Positions 1-11,497 of a stretch of DNA of 64,000 bases are shown here, in pieces. A model generated the notes under the pieces. It did not search any database, was not told the DNA's origin, and saw only the letters and a program-made list of their open reading frames with translations. The stretch lies in assembly GCA_029851415.1 (NCBI GenBank), contig CM056743.1:28842405-28906404 (forward strand). Direction: 5' to 3'. How positions within the stretch are numbered: position 1 is the first letter of the stretch; the number at the start of each line of letters is the position of its first letter. Source of the stretch: Eretmocerus hayati (taxonomy: Eukaryota; Arthropoda; Insecta; Hymenoptera; Aphelinidae). The translations under genes were made by a program, and so were the position numbers.

Positions 1-744
1 ACATGTGATGCATATCCATTCTAATGGTAAGGATTGAATATACATATATGTATGTGCATAACGTGTGAATGATACGACGATAGTGAATGACCAATAATGC
101 GTGAACATGAAATAAGTCATTTCATGACATGGGGGTACATATGGGCATGAGTCTCTTTGCCTGGGTAGAATTTGTCTTCAATTGTTGATGAAAAATTGCA
201 TTGCGACATTGACAAAGGAATTTAATTGATTTGAATGAATGGTCTGTTGAGTATTTGTGTAGTCCAGATAAATTGATGACCATTTTGAACTTCACTAGCT
301 CAAAGTACAAAAGATTTATGCTTGGAGTACTTTTATATGGTTAGATAGATTTGCTAGGATGAGCGTGATTGATGTCGAATGAATATTACAGTGTATTCGA
401 TTCTCAAAATGGGAAATCTTTGTGTTAACTTTCTAGGGGATTAGAGTCACCATGAGATGGTTAAGACTCATAGATTATGTATAGTAACTGGTTCAGAATC
501 AGAATGGAATAAGCCCACTGAGGTAGAGTGGAAAAGATAAGTCTAAAAACTCTCTAGATTTTGACGGGTTTGAAAAAATCTACACAAATTTTTATCCCAT
601 CTGCTCCATAAAGTATTCCGACTGAGAGAATCATTTCTGAAGAATTTCTATCCATGATTCAATTGTGGGAGTTCGCTGAATGCATGGATCTCAAAAGTAC
701 AATTATACCATTAAGTACAATAGTGAAATAGTGTAATAGTATAA
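1..744. other. Intergenic stretch, nothing recognised
   Basis: AT-rich sequence with no long reading frame, no splice-bounded exon and no repeat structure that I could recognise. Confidence 0.5.
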
Positions 745-747
745 TGG

Positions 748-1445
748 TTGGCCTTACGAATCATGGATGGGTCGGTGGATGAATGGGTTGGTAGGGGGGG
801 GGGAGGGGTGTGTGGATTTTCAGAAGGATGGATGGAAGATCTGGTATGGTTCGATCCAGTCCAGTTCTGTCTAATACGGTCTAATTCGGGCTGTTACGGC
901 TTGGTACAGTACCATAACCATACTAGAACCGCACTAAAACCTTACTAGAACCGTACTAGTACCGTGCTATTACCGTAGTAAAACCGGATTAGTACCATAG
1001 TAATACGCCCCAGTGCGGTCTCACTCGGTCTAATTCAGTCTAATTAGGTCGATTAAAGGTTCGATTAAATTCGGTTCAACTCGGTCAAGGTCAGTCTAAT
1101 CAGGTCTAGATAGGTTTGGTCCTGTCTGATCAGGTCTGATTCGGTCTAATTCAGCCTACTTTGGTCTAAATCGTTCAAATCCGGTCTGGTCCGGTCTAGT
1201 TCGGTCTAGTTTTATCTGATTCGGCCTAATCCAGTCTATTTGGGTCTAGCTTGATTTAGTTCTGTTTAGTGCATCTAATTAGGTCTACTTCAGTCTATTC
1301 TAGTCTAGTACGGTCTAGTTCGGCCTAAATTCGGCCTAGTTTGGTGTAGCTGGATCTAATTAAGTCTAGTGTGGTCTAGTTCGGTCCATTAAGGCCTAAT
1401 CAAGTCTAGTTTACTCTACTTCTGTCTAATTCGGTCTGATCTGGC
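748..1445. repeat. Composite satellite: GGTGGATG-type lead-in then CGGTCTAGT-type 10-11-bp units
   Basis: It opens with a degenerate GGATGGGT/GGTGGATG stretch and a run of G, then passes into short degenerate units of the form CGGTCTAGT or CGGTCTAAT. At about 905-1010 the units are reversed (ACTAGAACCG, ACTAGTACCG), then they return to the forward orientation up to about 1440. The reverse complement of ACTAGAACCG is CGGTTCTAGT, so both blocks use nearly the same unit. The array at 26475-27435 has the same order of parts. Confidence 0.85.
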
Positions 1446-4400
1446 TAAAATATGTTACGTGGCCGTGCAGATTATGGTTGGCATTAACTGATCAACTTAC
1501 TGATTGACAATATGTCATCCTTCCAAACCTCATAAGGAACATCTTTTCACTTTCACGATTACCCATCACCTTAAAAATATGATATCTGAGCTGCAAAGTC
1601 ATTGCACTGATCTCTGACCCATCAAGAACAAGTACAATCATTTGAATTAAGTATCAGTTCGTTCATCAGAGTGTGTGATGAACATGTTCTCGCGATAACT
1701 GGGATGATTCTAAAATGAAAATCCAGCTATCTATTCGAGATGCTGCAATTTTCAGCCATATCTCTCTGCGAACGGGTCGATAAGTCTCACTCTAAATCTA
1801 ACGCCCAACAAAACGAATGGAGAAATATGTATGCAAACAGTGACAGTAACTGTGATCACATTGTAAAGTCAGCGAACCGTAGGAAGTTCATATCTACTGG
1901 CTTGTATGCAACTTGAAGGCATATCGGTCATATTTCCTAGCCCACATATAGTCTATGTCTTAGAAGCTGCCCACTTATTGCATTCGCGATTTTTCCAATG
2001 ACCTCGAAGGTAGTGAAACAGTCAATATTTTGGAAAAAAAATATCCCCGAATATACCTCATGAAAACATTTTTCACAATTGCCTCATACATCAGGTTCAT
2101 CTATCAAAAATAACTATATAACCACAGGACCATCCCCTACTAGGTGAAAAAAAAATCATCGCCATTATCAAAAACTTTTTTTTGACCAGATTTGATTTCC
2201 GAAAGTAGTTGTGATCTTTTCCCAATGAAATATCCAAAATCGTTGATCAAGTTGCAAAAGATGCTCTGGTAACTGCTAAAATACTCTCACGTGCGTGTCA
2301 CTGGTCTTCAAATCAAACTTGATATTATTTTTGCATATCTTTGATAACCAGTTATCTTTGAGATGCATGATTCGACCAAAAATCATGACCCGGACACTGT
2401 ATTATCGTACAATAATTAGTTGACACGTGAGTGTATGAGGAGTTATCGAGAAAATAATTATTGATTCATTGAGAGTTATATCTGGTCATCAAGTTTGATG
2501 AGCATCCAAACATGGTCAATAATTTCATCGACTTATGCTAAAATAGTAACCGAGTGCTTTTGCTCAATTTGAGCAGTCACAAGGTAAATTCGTACAACCT
2601 TCGAGACTTTGAAGAATTAATTGTCATCTGAATCTTCATAACTCTTGATCCGATACCCATACTCATAAAAATGACTGTATTATTACTTATATTACTTATA
2701 TTAACTCAAATCTTTCCCTTTGTGTTCGACAAAATTTTTGTGAATATATCATTCTGTAATGTTATGTCTTTTTTATGTGTTACAGATGGTGCAATGACAG
2801 TGTGGCTGCTGACGTTCTAGTTTAGAAAATCAGCATGTAAGTATTTTACACTTTAAATGATTCAACTCATCCAATTTGTCTGTCTAGAACTGTGTCTCGG
2901 CCCATTCCTTTCATGGGCTTTGGAGAGGATAGAGAAAGTAAAAATTGATGTTTCAAAATTGTTTGGGTAATCGTAGTAATTTATAGTTAGATCCCTTAGG
3001 TCTTTTTAATTTTAATTTCCCAATCAATGACACATTGTAAATATTATTCGTTGCATGGCTCAGTAAGAATGTCAGATGGTTGAAACTGAAAATAGAGTAG
3101 ATAATTTCAAACAGATCAAACAATTTTGATGAGTCTTGTTCTTTGGGGATACATGCGGTAGATAAATTTAGTTTCCTAGACTTCAAGACAGATTAGAAGA
3201 GAACTTGACCTCAAAATTTTTTTGTCCCACTTCTAACTGATCATCTCTCTGTGAACTGGATTTTACTTACAAAAAAAAAGATTTGGTAGTAAAATTTGCA
3301 AGAGACAAGTTTCCACGTGATAAGTATAAATCTCTTGAAATTCGATAAGATTCATTCGATTTGTGAATAATTTACATACATAAAGAGCTCGGGTAGTTTC
3401 TCTTACGTTTTGATGTACTAATGTTAAATCTCAATAATCTGGATCGGTGATAACAAAAGTGCTTCTGCTACATTTTTCATACTCTCTATTCTTTGGTTTT
3501 TCTCCTACTCTTGTGCTGGGTATTTTGAGTTCTTTGAAATTGATTCCGAGAAAAATCTTTCTCATAAGAAACAGAGTGATTAAGAAACTTTTGAGCTATA
3601 GTTTTATCGATCATTGAGTTACTATTTTTAGAGATAAAATTGATGAATGAAAGATCTATTCTCACTATTTCTCAGATAACGCATCCATAATGAGTGCAGC
3701 GACCTCTAAATCAAATGATTAAAAGATTTTACATCTCATTCGAATAAATGCTACTCCAATATTTCGATGACAATTTCAATGTCCCAGCTCACGTTTTACT
3801 ATTTCCCTAACAAATCGTCCGACCAAACTAGAATTCGTGCTTTTTGTTCTAAAACTTTTGGATCATTCCTCAACAAATCATAACATCCTATACTTCATAC
3901 CCCACAATTTCCTATCATTTCACCTTTCAACTCTCGTCAGCTTTTCTTAAAGTTTTTTCATACCACAGAGGATTTCTATCAAGTAGAAAATTACTTAAAT
4001 GTACTAGATGGTAAAATTAGCAGCAAGCTATATGAGCTCAAGATCATACCTTAAAAAAATGAAGAAATAGCTTATCACAATCGTCGACGTATAATATACT
4101 CGTATAAGAACGATGAGTATTTCGTGTTCTAGTTACGGCTTGCTTATCGCCTGTCTTGATTCAATATTTGAAATGATTATACACTCTCTTGTGTGATAAG
4201 ACGAACGGCTTGAGCTTGTTGCTTGATGTACGAGCCTAATATCTGTCATCATGTCTTTCAGTATTTTGGAAATATTGTGGATTACTGTCGAGCACGGTTA
4301 ATGTGTCACATTTTTTTTAAAAATCTTCTCACGTGAGTAAGCTTGTGCTCTTGTGTAATGTTGGACTTTACTGAATCGACAAGGACTTGAAGCAATCGTA

Positions 4401-4839
4401 GATTTAAGATAGTGATAGGATTTTTGATGGATTTGAAATTTCAAGAACGATTCGTGTTTGACGTTAATTTTTGTAGGTTAGCTAGGACTTGATATCCTTA
4501 AAGGACTGGAGTTGTAATTACCGTAGAAAAAAAGGCGGAATTGAGTACAGAATTCAAGAAGATTACGAGTATTCTTTGAAGTATTTTATAAAATTGATGA
4601 TTTGATAGATAAATCTAAATGTTAGGAAGATTTGTTCTTACGGATGCTCTCTTGAATAATTCAATCTTCATCGAAAAAAGTTTTCTCAACCAAAAATGTG
4701 AGAATGAAATCAGCTGTGACGTATGTTGACGCGTGCTAAAAATGAATTGGCTCGTTTAGCAAAATATGTCTAGGTGACAACGTTTTGTTGGTTAGTGATT
4801 ACAACAGTTGTATGGTTAACAATAAGCGCTTTGCTACTC
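1446..4839. other. Intergenic stretch upstream of the windpipe-like gene
   Basis: No long coding frame and no transposon with clear termini. The only suggestive item is a possible small untranslated exon at 2786-2836, listed separately. Confidence 0.4.
2786..2836 (+). other. Candidate 51-nt untranslated exon upstream of the windpipe-like gene
   Basis: A pyrimidine-rich stretch ending in TTACAG at 2785 is followed by 51 nt and then by a strong GTAAGTATT donor at 2837. The segment has an in-frame stop soon after its ATG, so it is not an obvious coding exon. The coding exon of the windpipe-like gene also begins just after an acceptor, so a 5' UTR exon must lie upstream, and this is one candidate. 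Splice consensus alone is weak evidence. Confidence 0.25.
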
Positions 4840-5153
4840 GGGGTGTCAGGCCTGACTTTGGCGCCACCACCGGATATTTTGCGAGCTCCCCGACTGCCAA
4901 CACCTGATTTTCAAAGTTCGACGCGCTACTCAAACTGTATGAGCAAAGTCGGCAAAATGTATTGTTTCAAGTACCTGTTAACAGAAGTGGACAGCAAAAG
5001 TTATTTCTATTGTCAGATTCTTGATATGAGACATTTTGCCAACTTTGTTCACATACAGTTCCAGTAGCGCGCCAAAGTTTGAAAGACAAATGTTAGCAGC
5101 CGGACAGTTCGCGAAATACCCGGTGGTGGCGCCAAAGTCAGGGCTGACAACTC
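4840..5153. repeat. Palindromic (foldback) element with about 50-bp matching ends
   Basis: The left end around 4845-4892 (GTGTCAGGCCTGACTTTGG and onward through GCGCCACCACCGG) is matched in inverse by 5104-5150 (CCGGTGGTGGCGCC onward to GGGCTGACAAC). The inner parts pair more loosely to a centre near 5000. Small reading frames on both strands here are mirror images of each other and are not genes. Confidence 0.75.
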
Positions 5154-6687
5154 GAATTGCAGCCAAATTATTTTTTGCGTGTATTTCTTGTAACTTCAGT
5201 CCTTTTACTTGGAATAGCAATTAAGTTTTTTGGAGTAGTAAGGCTTCAAACCTTGCCCGAGTTTATCCGCTTACTTTATTATAATTTTTTTCTGCCATTG
5301 AAAATCCTGATAAACCCGGTGATAACTGAAGTGAATATTTTGTACTTTTTGAGTTGGTTCTCACGTCATAAATTCAATAATTGTCTGAGTTCAAAATGAT
5401 AATATTTTCCATTTACATTAAAGTTTGAACATTCGAATGGACAAAAACGATTCATCAGTATTTCGTCCCGAATCGAAAACAACTTCTTTCTAGGGAACTC
5501 GGAGCAATAGTGACTCATTCATTGTTTCCAACGATTTCAAGATATCAAACATGGTTTGTTGACTATCCGAACGTAACTAGCTCACTCAATTGTGTAATTT
5601 ATTCAAGTATCTTTACTTCATTTTCGTTCCATCTTCAAACTTTCCAGTTTTAGACCATAGGTGGATAGATATTGAATCCAATGAATTAGACCGAACCAAG
5701 TAGAAAAACAACTGAGTCAAAACTATTTTGACGCATCATTCAAAATTAACCCAAATATTGATTACCATACCTACCTTTATATTGCACATTTTCAATCTCC
5801 TACTAGACATACTTGCACGTCCACATTGAATTCAAAGTGACAAACGCACGTCTTCATCGTCCGTATAGAGCGTTGTGTCACGTTGTCTAGGTGCAATTAA
5901 CGCCCGAAGCCCCCAGTCGCAATAATTATCGAGACGAGCATCATCTGGGTAATCATGTCTAGGCACTTCGATGAGGCGAAAGTCATCTTATGGGATGCTT
6001 TACACGTGCACAATTTACTTGTGACTTCACATGTATTATATTATGTAGTCATCTCAGATGTTTTGAACCATATACACGCGACATTAACCTTTACTGAAAA
6101 CCAATGCTGATCACTTTTTATTCCAATGCTATATAGATGATCATAACGTGCAGGCTCGATGATTTATATTTATTCTGAATGAATTTTTTGTGGAAGTTTC
6201 TTGCCCGATCAGGTGATCATGGCAATAGTAGGTGACGTAGATTATGTCGCGCGAGGAAAGGATAAAAAAAAGTACCGGATTGCCCCGTGCCAATTGCACT
6301 GCTTGTTACTTTGCATTCGAGATCACTACAAGGATTTTTTTTAGTGGTAGAATCTTTTTGGTTGATATTCGGGGCTTTGCATTTATTTAAATTGACATCC
6401 TTTGAGATTTTTTGATTCTATCAAAAAGTCATGGAATATTGCTGGTTTACTAGAAAAAGCAGGAAAAAATAAGAGATTTAAATTTGAATCGAATGAATTT
6501 CGAGTTCTAGTCAGGAACTACCTTATTCGGAAACAGATCTCATGAACAGATTAAATTTAAGGTAGGTAGTACTGTCTTTGAACTATCATAATATCACTGT
6601 TCAAAATGCTCGAGGTGTTTGAACCTTCACCAATTCAGCCCAACTCCCGTCAGATGCTTTCTATTATTCTGGCCCTAGTCTATTCAT
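5154..6687. other. Intergenic stretch, nothing recognised
   Basis: AT-rich, with only short frames. No splice-bounded exon or terminal repeat was recognised. Confidence 0.4.
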
Positions 6688-6902
6688 AATTCCAGAGGCC
6701 TATGATTTGTTAGCCAGGCTCTGTGTAGTAACTTCTGAGTATATTCCCAGTCATTAACAATTGGGTTATAGAAGCTCATTAAAATCCATAGGGTCGAAGA
6801 TGAATCGAAAAAAATGGGGGTTCCCTTAAGATCACATGGCAAAATCACATGAGTGTGGGAGCACAGAAGTTTTTCCACAAGCAACCCAGGCCTCTGAAAT
6901 TC
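6688..6902. repeat. Small inverted-repeat element (MITE-like), termini CAGAGGCCT
   Basis: The sequence around 6690-6702 (TTCCAGAGGCCT) is matched in inverse by AGGCCTCTGAAATT at about 6888-6901, giving a unit of about 215 bp. CAGAG fits the general start of hAT elements, but I could not align an exact 8-bp duplication, so the superfamily is uncertain. Confidence 0.4.
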
Positions 6903-7336
6903 CATCTAAGTAATCTACATGTCAAATACTAGCTAAGTGTATGATCTCATCAAAATCCCTCAGGTCAATCGATTCACGACAGTACTACCCTAAGTTGTTC
7001 TATCCAGACATCACCCATGAAATTTACCTTGATATATTTTTGCAATATACGAATTCTCACTTATTATAACCATTTGGAATTTCCTCTCTATCATTGCTAT
7101 GTCATCATCGTCATCTCCTTTGACTCAATTATTAAAATAATTCCATCCATTCCCGTAATTTTGAATACAAGCTTCTTTGGGAATGACATTAATTTTCGGA
7201 GGGGAGGTCCAGATTTTCTCAGAAACCATCTCCAGAAAACAAATATCGACTCTTGACCAAAAGACAAATGACATGAATGTATCGAAATCAAATTTAAGGA
7301 ACATTTCTAATAAAATTTTTTTACTTCTTCAGAAAC

Positions 7337-9490
7337 ATGAAGTCCAAAATGACGCCGCTGAAGCTGCATAGCCTACTCTCACTGCTCCTCTTCTTCTGTT
7401 GGAGTCCAACAATTGATGCTCTCTGCGGCTCCCTTCGTCCCATCGATAATGTTACAACTATGCAATGTAGTGACCTTGAAGATGTAAAATACATTGAAGT
7501 CTACCATCTAGATGAATTGCAGACACCGTCGACATCGGAGACCCTTGAACCCGGCAATTTTAAAAATTTGACAAGTCTCCAACATCTCGATCTATCTGGT
7601 GGAAAAATCAAGACCATCAAAAGTGGCAGTTTCTCCGAACTTACCTTACTACAAACATTGAACCTTGAGGACAATCATCTAAACAATCTTGAATCCGGAG
7701 CATTCGATGGTTTAAAACATCTACACAGGCTGAAATTAAGAAACAATGCCATTGGACAGCTTCCATCAGCTCTCATGACCTTGAAAGAACTCAAAGAGTT
7801 AGACTTGTCTGGAAATCCTTTAAACTGCAACTGTGCTAGTTTAAACATGAGAGATAAATTAGTCTCTAAAGGCGTCAAGATAACAAAAGAAACGCTATGT
7901 TCTGAGCCATCTTCTTCTAAACATGCACCAATAATGAAACCCGATACAGAAAAAACGTGTGCATTCGAAAGTCAAGATACCGAGATGCAAGCAGATGAGC
8001 CTGAAGGCGAAAAAGTTGAAGAATCGACAGACAGTGGTGTAGCTTCCAGTGATACAAAAGAAGACGTGAAGGAAGATGCAACGCCAACCGATTCACCAGT
8101 GGTTCCCAAAGAGGAAGATACTCCAACAGTTGCACCAGAAGTAAAGTCTGAACCAGTAGAAACGATACCATCTTCCACAGAATCTATTCCAACGGAAACT
8201 GCTTCCTCAGAAGCACCATCAAGTTCAACAACTAAAAATTCAGTCAACGCGTCTCCAAATGCTGATGAAGATGTGAAACAAGAAACAACACAACTTTCAG
8301 TAGATTCTATACCAAAATCATCAGAACCCGAAAAACCAGAAAATGTAGAGGAATCCAAGAAACCAGAACAAACTGACGATGTGACTAATCCTGATACGGT
8401 AACCAAATTGGATTCTACCTCTGAAATTCCAGTAAAGCAGAGTCCAGATATTTTCCACAGTCCAGCAGTTTTGAAAGAGGCATCGGGTGAAGTTGATAAT
8501 ATCGAAGGTTCTGGTACCGGATCTGAAGGGTCTGGACTATTTTCAAATCCTCCACCCATCGATTTTGAAACTATCTCTCAAGTTGAACCAGAAACCACTG
8601 TAACCTCAGTAGAAACGACAACTAAGGAAGCTCCACCTCTTTGGGGGTTCGGAGCAGTATTACGTAATATCTTGCCATTTGGAGGATCAGAAACAACAAC
8701 GTTAGCACCATCTTCAACAGAGAAGAGTATAGCAGACACTCTAGCAGAAGAAGGTCTCATTCCTGGATTGAAAACAGATTCCACGCCATCAAAAACAGAA
8801 TCTCCACCGGCAGACTCGCCAACATTAAAAAGTGAGGTTAAGGAAGATTCAGATGGTGAAAAAGATAATAACTCTGCTGACTCAGCATTTTCTCTACAAT
8901 CAAAACAAAGTACGGCTTCGTACATAGTTTTGGCTATTCTGTTGGCTATCTTGGGAATACTGATAATAACAGCAGCTTTTAAAGGAAACTTTTGTCGAAG
9001 AAAAAAGAACACAAGAGATGTTGAAAAAGGTAGAGAATTAAAGGATATGCAGAAATCTTTGCTAGACCAAAATGCTTCACAACCAAAGATAAAACCATCG
9101 AATGGTAACATGATGGAAAATGTACCATTGATGCACGGTTCTGTACCACCAGAAGAGCCCAAAGGTAATCAAAGAAGCTATGATATTACAGCGTCTGTTG
9201 TTACCAATGGAAATGGTCGATCGAACGGTAAACCATCAAGGAATTTACCTGGCCAGGAGATTGCACCACCATTAAATGGGCTTAATCCTCCCATGGATGC
9301 TATTGATGGACCAACAACTATGGATGAAGATTCGAATGAGATTTTACATAATGGAGACTATGATGGAAGGTCAAGTCCAAATGCACAAAGGGTCAAAATT
9401 ACGATGCAAAACATCCCAGACAGCTTACCAAGAACTCCAATTCTCATAACTAGGTTGCAGGATTGTGAAAATCTTGTGAAAACACCATGA
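7337..9490 (+). CDS. wdp: Windpipe-like LRR transmembrane chondroitin-sulfate proteoglycan
   Basis: A 717-residue type I membrane protein. A signal peptide ends near residue 28. A short cysteine-flanked LRR block follows (about residues 70-165, with LQHLDLSG, LQTLNLEDN, LHRLKLRNN and LKELDLSGNP), then a cysteine cap starting NPLNCNC. A long acidic Ser/Thr/Pro/Glu-rich ectodomain holds a glycosaminoglycan attachment stretch near residues 388-400 (EGSGTGSEGSG). One membrane span lies at about 528-549, followed by a stop-transfer CRRKKN and about 165 cytoplasmic residues. In Drosophila, Windpipe has this layout and is a chondroitin-sulfate proteoglycan that modulates growth-factor signalling. 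The symbol is inferred from architecture, not alignment. The ATG lies 5 nt after a good acceptor (TTACTTCTTCAG, ending 7331), so the 5' UTR is split by an intron while the coding region is intact in one exon. Confidence 0.72.
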   Translation: MKSKMTPLKLHSLLSLLLFFCWSPTIDALCGSLRPIDNVTTMQCSDLEDVKYIEVYHLDELQTPSTSETLEPGNFKNLTSLQHLDLSGGKIKTIKSGSFSELTLLQTLNLEDNHLNNLESGAFDGLKHLHRLKLRNNAIGQLPSALMTLKELKELDLSGNPLNCNCASLNMRDKLVSKGVKITKETLCSEPSSSKHAPIMKPDTEKTCAFESQDTEMQADEPEGEKVEESTDSGVASSDTKEDVKEDATPTDSPVVPKEEDTPTVAPEVKSEPVETIPSSTESIPTETASSEAPSSSTTKNSVNASPNADEDVKQETTQLSVDSIPKSSEPEKPENVEESKKPEQTDDVTNPDTVTKLDSTSEIPVKQSPDIFHSPAVLKEASGEVDNIEGSGTGSEGSGLFSNPPPIDFETISQVEPETTVTSVETTTKEAPPLWGFGAVLRNILPFGGSETTTLAPSSTEKSIADTLAEEGLIPGLKTDSTPSKTESPPADSPTLKSEVKEDSDGEKDNNSADSAFSLQSKQSTASYIVLAILLAILGILIITAAFKGNFCRRKKNTRDVEKGRELKDMQKSLLDQNASQPKIKPSNGNMMENVPLMHGSVPPEEPKGNQRSYDITASVVTNGNGRSNGKPSRNLPGQEIAPPLNGLNPPMDAIDGPTTMDEDSNEILHNGDYDGRSSPNAQRVKITMQNIPDSLPRTPILITRLQDCENLVKTP

Positions 9491-10451
9491 TTTTCTATCA
9501 TGTTTATAAGTCAATGAGTTTTTGAGAAAGGAACTACGTCTGTTGATTATGTGCGATTGACTGATATTGTTCATGTATAATGGGACCAAGACGACGTACA
9601 TTGTAAAATAAGATTTGTGCTATTATAAGATGATATATTATCTTTGTTCATAGATTCAATTATGTTTTGAATGCATGAAATTGTAAGTTATAAGATTATT
9701 TGAGAAATAATCGATAAATTTAAATCGATAAGATATCTATGTACAACTCTGGGACTAAGTATGGCACAGAAAATCGTCATTCTCTTAGGGAAGCATGTTT
9801 TAGCGTTTTTCGAGCCAATCTATGTAGATTAATAAGTAACCTAGATATGAAAGGTCTCTAAAAAAGCAAGCTAGTCACTCTTTGTACGATGCCTACATAG
9901 AGTAACTTTAATCTTTAATAATTCACGAAGGTTTTAACAATTGTGTCTAAAGTTGCGAATGACAATCAGACTATTTTCTATCAGAATTCTGATACGATTT
10001 TAATCAAACCTATGGAACTATTTGCTTGGCTGGCGACTCTATTCCAGAAATTCATACACCGTGTGGAATTTCGAGAGTATTCGAAGATGCGTCGGATTCA
10101 TGATTTGTAGAATGAATGCACTGTGAGATACTCTTCTCATAAAAAATATAATTAATTTTGACATGTAAGAGAGGTTGTTCCGAGTTATCTTTTTCTCAGT
10201 ATATGTGAGTGATTTAGAAGTAAATTATCAAAACCTGCCTTGTGAATATGAAAATACAATCATGTTTTTTTTCTTCAAAGAGATCATGATAAGAAGGTTA
10301 TACTTCTTTTATACATTTTACTTTTATATTTTCATAAATTTTTTACTCAGAACGACACACATCTCTTTATAATGATTTTCTTCAAAGATCTAGTGATAAT
10401 AGTTGTAGAAATGTTATCGCGCTCATATCTTATCGACAAAATAACTTTTTT
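9491..10451. other. 3' flank of the windpipe-like gene
   Basis: AT-rich sequence that probably includes the 3' UTR. I did not find a clear AATAAA close to the stop codon, so the transcript end cannot be placed. Confidence 0.4.
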
Positions 10452-10729
10452 GCAACTGTGTGCGCGAAGTTGTAAAGAAATGAGACTTCTCTTCATTATT
10501 TACAGTGCGAGAAGTAATGCGTGAATGACTTCTCGCACAGTTTTACATTTACGCACTGGTGAAGTGTGCGTAAATGTAACTTCTCGCTCTAATGCATTTT
10601 CATTCACGCACAGTTCCAAAATATGATGTCACGTCATCCCTCTGAATTTGGCCTTTCTTGAAAACTTCTTTCTCAAGATGATCTTGCTCGGACAGTGGTG
10701 CATTTAATTACAACTTCGCGCACAGTTGC
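10452..10729. repeat. Palindromic repeat rich in ACTTCTCGCAC motifs (first unit)
   Basis: GCAACTGTGTGCGCGAAGT at 10452-10470 is matched in inverse by ACTTCGCGCACAGTTGC at 10713-10729. The interior holds several ACTTCTCGCAC or GTGCGAGAAGT motifs and a nested inverted pair around TTTACGCAC. No coding content. Confidence 0.7.
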
Positions 10730-10734
10730 AAAAA

Positions 10735-10876
10735 ATAGTATACGCAACACGTGCGAGAAGTTTCCGCACACGTTGCCAACTCGCGCGAGAAGTAACATTC
10801 ACTTCTCGCACTCGTTTGGCAACTTGTGCGGAAATTGACCTTCTCGCACTTGTTGCGTAATATACTATTTCGATAC
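10735..10876. repeat. Second palindromic ACTTCTCGCAC unit
   Basis: AAATAGTATACGCAACA at about 10733-10749 pairs with TTGTTGCGTAATATACTATTT at about 10853-10873 in inverse. Inside, GTGCGAGAAG and CTTCTCGCAC motifs alternate. It adjoins the previous palindrome and leads into the next repeat family. Confidence 0.7.
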
Positions 10877-11497
10877 ACTGTGCGTAAAAGTGCACTTTGC
10901 GCACAGTCTGTCGACTTTTACTCACAGTTTATCGAAAAGTATAGTTAGATACACGGGCGTGAAACCTATTATTCGCAGCCTCATGATGATTCCGACACTC
11001 GCCTGCGGCTCGGGCCGGAAACCCATCACTCGGACGCGAATAAAATGTTTTACGCCCTTGTATCGAAATGTACTATCTTGACACATTGTGCGTAAAAATT
11101 TACTTTGCGCATAGTTTGTCGACTTTCACTCACAGTTTATCAAAAAGTATAGTTTGATACACGGGAGTAATAGTACATTTCGATACAAGGGCGTAAAACG
11201 TTTTATTCGCGTCCGAGTGATGGGTTTCCGGCCCGAGCCGCAGGCGAGGGTCGGAATCATCACGAGGATGCGAATAATAGGTTTTACGGCCGTGTATCGA
11301 ACTATACTTTTCGATAAACTGTGAGTAAAATTCGACAAACTGTGCGCAAAGTGCACTTTCACGCACAGTGTATTGAAAAATTTATTTTAACACTCTTGTA
11401 TCGAAATATACTATCAATAAGTGCGTAAAAGTGCACTTTGCGCACAGTTTGTCGACTTTTACTCACAGTTTATCGAAAAGTATAGTTAGATACACGG
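10877..11497. repeat. Inverted copies of a 145-bp self-palindromic repeat unit
   Basis: A unit running from GATACACGGGCGTGAAACC through GGCTCGGGCCGGAAACC to ACGCCCTTGTATCGAAATG lies forward at about 10938-11081 and inverted at about 11163-11310. A third forward copy begins at about 11465 and is broken at 11497 by the hAT-like element. The halves of each unit also pair with each other. Links such as GTGCGTAAAAGTGCACTTTG recur between units. Mirror reading frames here are by-products of the inversion. Confidence 0.75.

Noticed and set aside
4774..5220. Open frames on both strands, one with a signal-like hydrophobic start
   Set aside because: They overlap the palindrome at 4840-5153 and mirror each other; no splice sites or family features support a gene.
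11126..11366. Similar frames of 63-92 codons at 10890-11081, 11126-11366 and 12392-12670
   Set aside because: They are translations of copies of the same self-palindromic repeat in both orientations, not proteins.
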